A stretch of DNA of 64,000 nucleotides from contig JAPWGK010000032.1 of assembly GCA_029641185.1 (NCBI GenBank), forward strand, positions 62,001 through 126,000, written 5' to 3'. The DNA is from Pseudofabraea citricarpa (Eukaryota > Ascomycota > Leotiomycetes > Helotiales > Dermateaceae). Positions 60,426 to 64,000 of the stretch are shown in pieces (the stretch's first letter is position 1; each line of letters begins with the position of its first letter). A program made the translations under genes and the position numbers. Below the pieces are notes generated by a model. The model searched no databases. It had not been told where the DNA came from and saw nothing but the letters and a program-made list of their open reading frames with translations.

Positions 60426-63400
60426 AGTTACCCCTCATCTCAAAGACTGTTTAGAAACACCACTTCTGGAGTCACTGTCGGATCGTGAGGGGTTGGTGCC
60501 GTTCTCCCGATAAATCTCTCATCAGGAAGATGTCAAGATTCATCAAAATCGCAAACACGGCGGGGCGCTGTGGAGTCGATTAGGTTGTTGTCTCACCGGC
60601 CAGGGCGGGGTGCATATGGTGGAGTCACTGGAGTAAGGACGACATTTGCATCGCGGCCACGTGCAGATATGGAGTCTTGGAGGTCAGCAAACGCGTTTGA
60701 AGAGACACCAATACGCAACAAGAACGCGTGATCTTCACAGGCTATTCTTGACCGAGGTGGTTTCAGATCGTCTTCAAACTCTTATGTCCACCTTTCAACC
60801 TCACATCACCAGATCATCATCACGTAGTTTTGGCAAGAAGAGGCGAAGAGTCAAGCATCTCTGGCGATCAAATGGACACGGCGCTCTTAGAGTTAGAAAA
60901 GTGAACATGGTTGTTGACCTTTCCAAGATGCTGAGGCCTTGGGAGAGGCGGCTCGGCGGCTGGTGAAACGGTGTCTGAGCAACAATTGATCAATCACATC
61001 ATGAATTCGGAACATAAAATGGCAGCAACGGCAAAATCTCCCCGTCCTACTGTCCCAGACCTATTGATGAATGTCACTTTGAGTATAAGCCAAGGCTGTT
61101 ATGTTTGCAAAGTGCTCGTTCATTCTCGCAAGACACGAGAACCGTTCTTCATTTGGCTGGGATGCCTGGAACTGGCCTTGGGTAATAGCTACCAACTTTA
61201 CACTTCCTAGATCAGATTTCAAGCATACGAGCAGATGGGGCTGCATGTCATTTATTCGAGTGAAATGTACCATATGCAAGAATGGCGATGGAGATAAATT
61301 GCTTCAATCTCAGCCTCGTGGAGCAAGAATCTCTGCAGGCTGCACGTCCACGGCTTACAGATCCCTGAACGTGCTGGTATCGACACTTGTGGAGAAGGAC
61401 AGATCATTGATCTGGCTGGCTGGGCAGGATTACTGTGCCGTGCATATTGAGCCTCAGAAATAGCATTCCACACTCGGTTGTTCGAACCTCCAATTTCATG
61501 AGGAGTACGAATTGCCGAAGTTCCATCCAGTCATGTCTACCGTGTGATTTATCCGGTGTCAACCTAATGTTGTGATGAAGAAGGCCAAAGAAACCCTTTC
61601 TTCATGGTTACCGTCGTGAGGGGTGTTACGATACCGTACCGACCTCCCTCCACAATTGCCGGTCGGTCTCCTCGGGATTTGTACTCGTCAGCTCTTCAGC
61701 GAATGGACGACTTCGCCCTCGCCTTTACGGAGCTGCATCAAACGGTCGTGTTGCAATTTTGTCAGAGTTTGAAAGATTTTTGAAGCGGAGATGAAGTGTT
61801 TGCCAGAGAGAGGCACAAGCTCTGCATCAATTGGACTATTCGGCCGAAAGACCTCGTCATTTTAAAGAAATTTCTTTCAAACATCCAAAAATATCTGGCT
61901 GATCCAAGGTGTAGAAGATTCTCACCGCCTTTACTCTGAACCCTCTCCTTGAACCCTGTCGACAAGCAGGAGGACTTTTCCACGTGGCTCAAGGATTAAG
62001 TGCAGGGAGGCCTAGTCGGCCTGATTATCGAGATGAAGAAGATCGTTCGACGTGGGACAAGGGTCGGCCTGAAATAGGAACTCACTCGCTATATCAAACG
62101 CTGACGAGCTTGTTTCATGGTTTCGAATATCAATTAGCCAGTGATGATCGTTCGTTTGACAAACACGCAGATGACGATTGTGGCGCTATTGGTACGGAAT
62201 CAAAGACCGATCAGTGGCGATACGTCGACGACGACGACGGTGGTGCTGCTGATGATGAGATGCATTATTTGGAGATGAGCGACAGTGACTTTGGCCGCCG
62301 GGGCATGCGAAGACGAAGAAAAAGGAGACCTATCAGGAACGACAGACAGCTCCCGACAAGACGGTCCGTGAAACCCATTTGACATGCACGCTGCGAGCTG
62401 AGAATATGCCATTGAAATTAGAGGGCTATGAAGCACGAGTACACTGGTCCTTTCTCTCGACATGTGTTCTTCAAACTCGTCCTTGGACAATACAATGGTC
62501 TCACAGCCGCGATGCGCGTGACATTTGCGCCTGTGTGGGTTTCCAAAACTGCAGACTGGTGCGCTGATTATTCCCAGCGACACCGATCACACAAAGCTGA
62601 AACGTGTTACATATGCTTCCATCTGATGTTCTGACCTTCTCAAACACAACACCGCCATTTGCCACACCAGGCGCAGCCCCTCTGCCCCGTGCTTTGCTGG
62701 GCCCACCTCCTTCCATGGCATTTGAACTTTGAAGCTCACCGCCGTGCAGATCTGTCCTTTCTGTTGCCGAGGTCCCTGGACTACTCCTCCTGGAGAGCGA
62801 CAACCATCGACAGGCGAAGGTTGCGAGGAAAAGGAGTCAGGGGAAGGGGTCCAGAGACTCCACTGCAAAACTTCTCTCAATCTTCTAGAAGGAACAGGGG
62901 CTTGAAGATCATCTCGGTTCGGTTTTCTGGGAATTTCAAGGCTGAGATTAAGGGTAGGTCGGTCCCCTGAGCTTGTTCGCATGGTTGCCGGTTGCAGGCT
63001 GGAAATTACTCAAGATATTTTGATTGTTGACGTGGTTGTTTGGTTTCGCCGTGTCGTTTGGATTTCTATTCGCGGACACGAGAAGACTGGATGAAATAAG
63101 CCCATTTACGAGGGAGCTCGAGAGTCCGGTGTGGAAGAGCAAAAGTCAAAAGCCAAATGGCAATTATTCTCCGAGCAACCGGAGCAACTTGGCGCAAAGT
63201 GAACTGTGCGTATTGAATAGGCTCTCAAGAAGCCAGCGCAAGTGTTTTGAAACAACGAGGGAAAGGCAAAACTCAACGGCAAATACTGTTGTTCAGCAGA
63301 TGGCAGTTCAAGCTTTTGGTTGTGTGCACAGGACCACGGCCCGCGAATATGCAGTGTGCTCCAGCCTGCGGGCGTACGACTGCTGTTGGTGCTTTGATCC

Positions 63401-64000
63401 CGAGTGACAGGAACTCTCCTGTGCCATCTCTGGTGATCTCTTCTTTGGATTGGAGCATTCGCCCTTCATCTTACCCACCATTTTCTTGGGATTGATGTAT
63501 GTCTGAGTTTTTCAATAGTAAATGCTTAGACCGCCTGGGTGACTGTGTGCCCTCGATGCGAAGGTATATTCTGCCCAGGTCTAAGGTGACTCCTCGCTGC
63601 GGGTGACTATCGACCGTTGCGTACTCTTGAAGGTTCTCCCGTTTCGTTCGCGGCCATCTCCTGTGCCCGTGCCATGGCGTTATTAACCTTTGACGCCCAC
63701 AGGCAAACGCAGCTGGAAGGTCCAACACTCGGGGTTCGAGGACACCATGGCGCCGTGTGATCTCGATAGTTCGCAGTAGCTTGGTGGAAGTTGGACGGGC
63801 CAGATCCCGGCTGGATGTCTACGCTTGTTCCTGACTTGTTGTGAGCTGGGCTGGCGCTGGTAGCGGGAGACGGGCTCGCTACGACGCAAGGGGACGGCGG
63901 TCAGCAGTGACGCAACGGTTTTTGCTATGTGTTCGTGCGGTGCGGTGACACTTTTTTCTTGCGAGCAAATTGTGGAATTAAGATTTCATCAACATTTCAA
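60426..64000. other. 3.6 kb without a supportable intact gene
   Basis: GC-richer than other spacers, with many overlapping open frames on both strands (notably 61984-62382 plus and 62587-62982 minus). None shows a recognisable domain or joins cleanly through introns. A fast-evolving or decayed gene could be present. Confidence 0.45.
60489..60731 (+). pseudogene. possible decayed coding segment
   Basis: An 80-codon frame without an early ATG reads smoothly (SSKSQTRRGAVESIRLLSHR, then TTFASRPRADMESWRSANAF). A short frame just upstream (ETPLLESLSDREGLVPFSR) and others downstream (around 60830-60985, e.g. EALGEAARRLVKR) lie in shifted frames. This looks like one coding region broken by frameshifts, but no family is recognised and chance cannot be excluded. 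Confidence 0.25.

Noticed and set aside
61480..61500. GTTCGAACC word resembling a tRNA T-loop
   Set aside because: No matching acceptor stem, anticodon arm or A box at the right distance.
62587..62982. 131-codon minus-strand frame near the right end
   Set aside because: Overlaps other equally open frames, has no domain, and looks like chance opening in GC-rich DNA.

Overview
The window is nuclear DNA of a filamentous ascomycete. Nearly every gene is split by 45-80 base GT-AG introns, several with CTAAC/CTGAC-like branch sites. The gene families are typical of Pezizomycotina: Zn2Cys6 regulator, NACHT-ankyrin NLR, SAT4-type membrane protein, highly reducing polyketide synthase (HR-PKS), fungal P450s. 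A leotiomycete-like plant-associated or saprotrophic fungus would fit, but that is only an impression. No tRNA, rRNA, CRISPR array or intact transposon was seen. Exon boundaries were placed by hand from splice signals, reading-phase agreement and family resemblance.

Left part (0-22.3 kb): a secreted LPMO-like protein (+), a secreted HExxH metallopeptidase-like protein (-), an AT-rich gene-free stretch, a FRE-type ferric reductase (+) preceded by two exact iron-GATA-factor sites, a cAMP-receptor-like GPCR (-), a CorA-like membrane protein (-), an alpha/beta hydrolase (+), a Zn2Cys6 transcription factor (+) and an acidic-tailed protein of unknown function (-).

Middle part (23-48.2 kb): this looks like a secondary-metabolite region. 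It holds a P450 (+), a ubiquitin-like-domain protein (+), a complete 11-exon HR-PKS (-, KS-AT-DH-CMeT-ER-KR-ACP, about 2,599 aa), a second P450 divergent from the PKS, a secreted FAD-linked BBE-type oxidase (-), a SAT4-family membrane protein (+) and an O-methyltransferase (+). A plausible pathway is a reduced polyketide hydroxylated by the P450s, oxidised by the FAD enzyme and O-methylated. The PKS has no release domain; alpha/beta hydrolases at 16.3 and 57.1 kb are possible but unproven partners.

Right part (48.4-64 kb): a secreted glycoside hydrolase whose expected start codon reads ATA, an AT-rich island, a NACHT-ankyrin NLR with a damaged splice donor at its P-loop, a formamidase-type amidase, an alpha/beta hydrolase, a conserved unknown charged protein, and about 3.5 kb with no supportable gene, part of which may be decayed coding sequence.

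Most unusual observation: the NLR and the ubiquitin-like-domain protein, 26 kb apart, share a G-D-A-R-V-H-x-G-D motif. In both genes it sits just upstream of a phase-2 intron. This suggests an exchangeable exon module, possibly an amyloid-type signalling motif.
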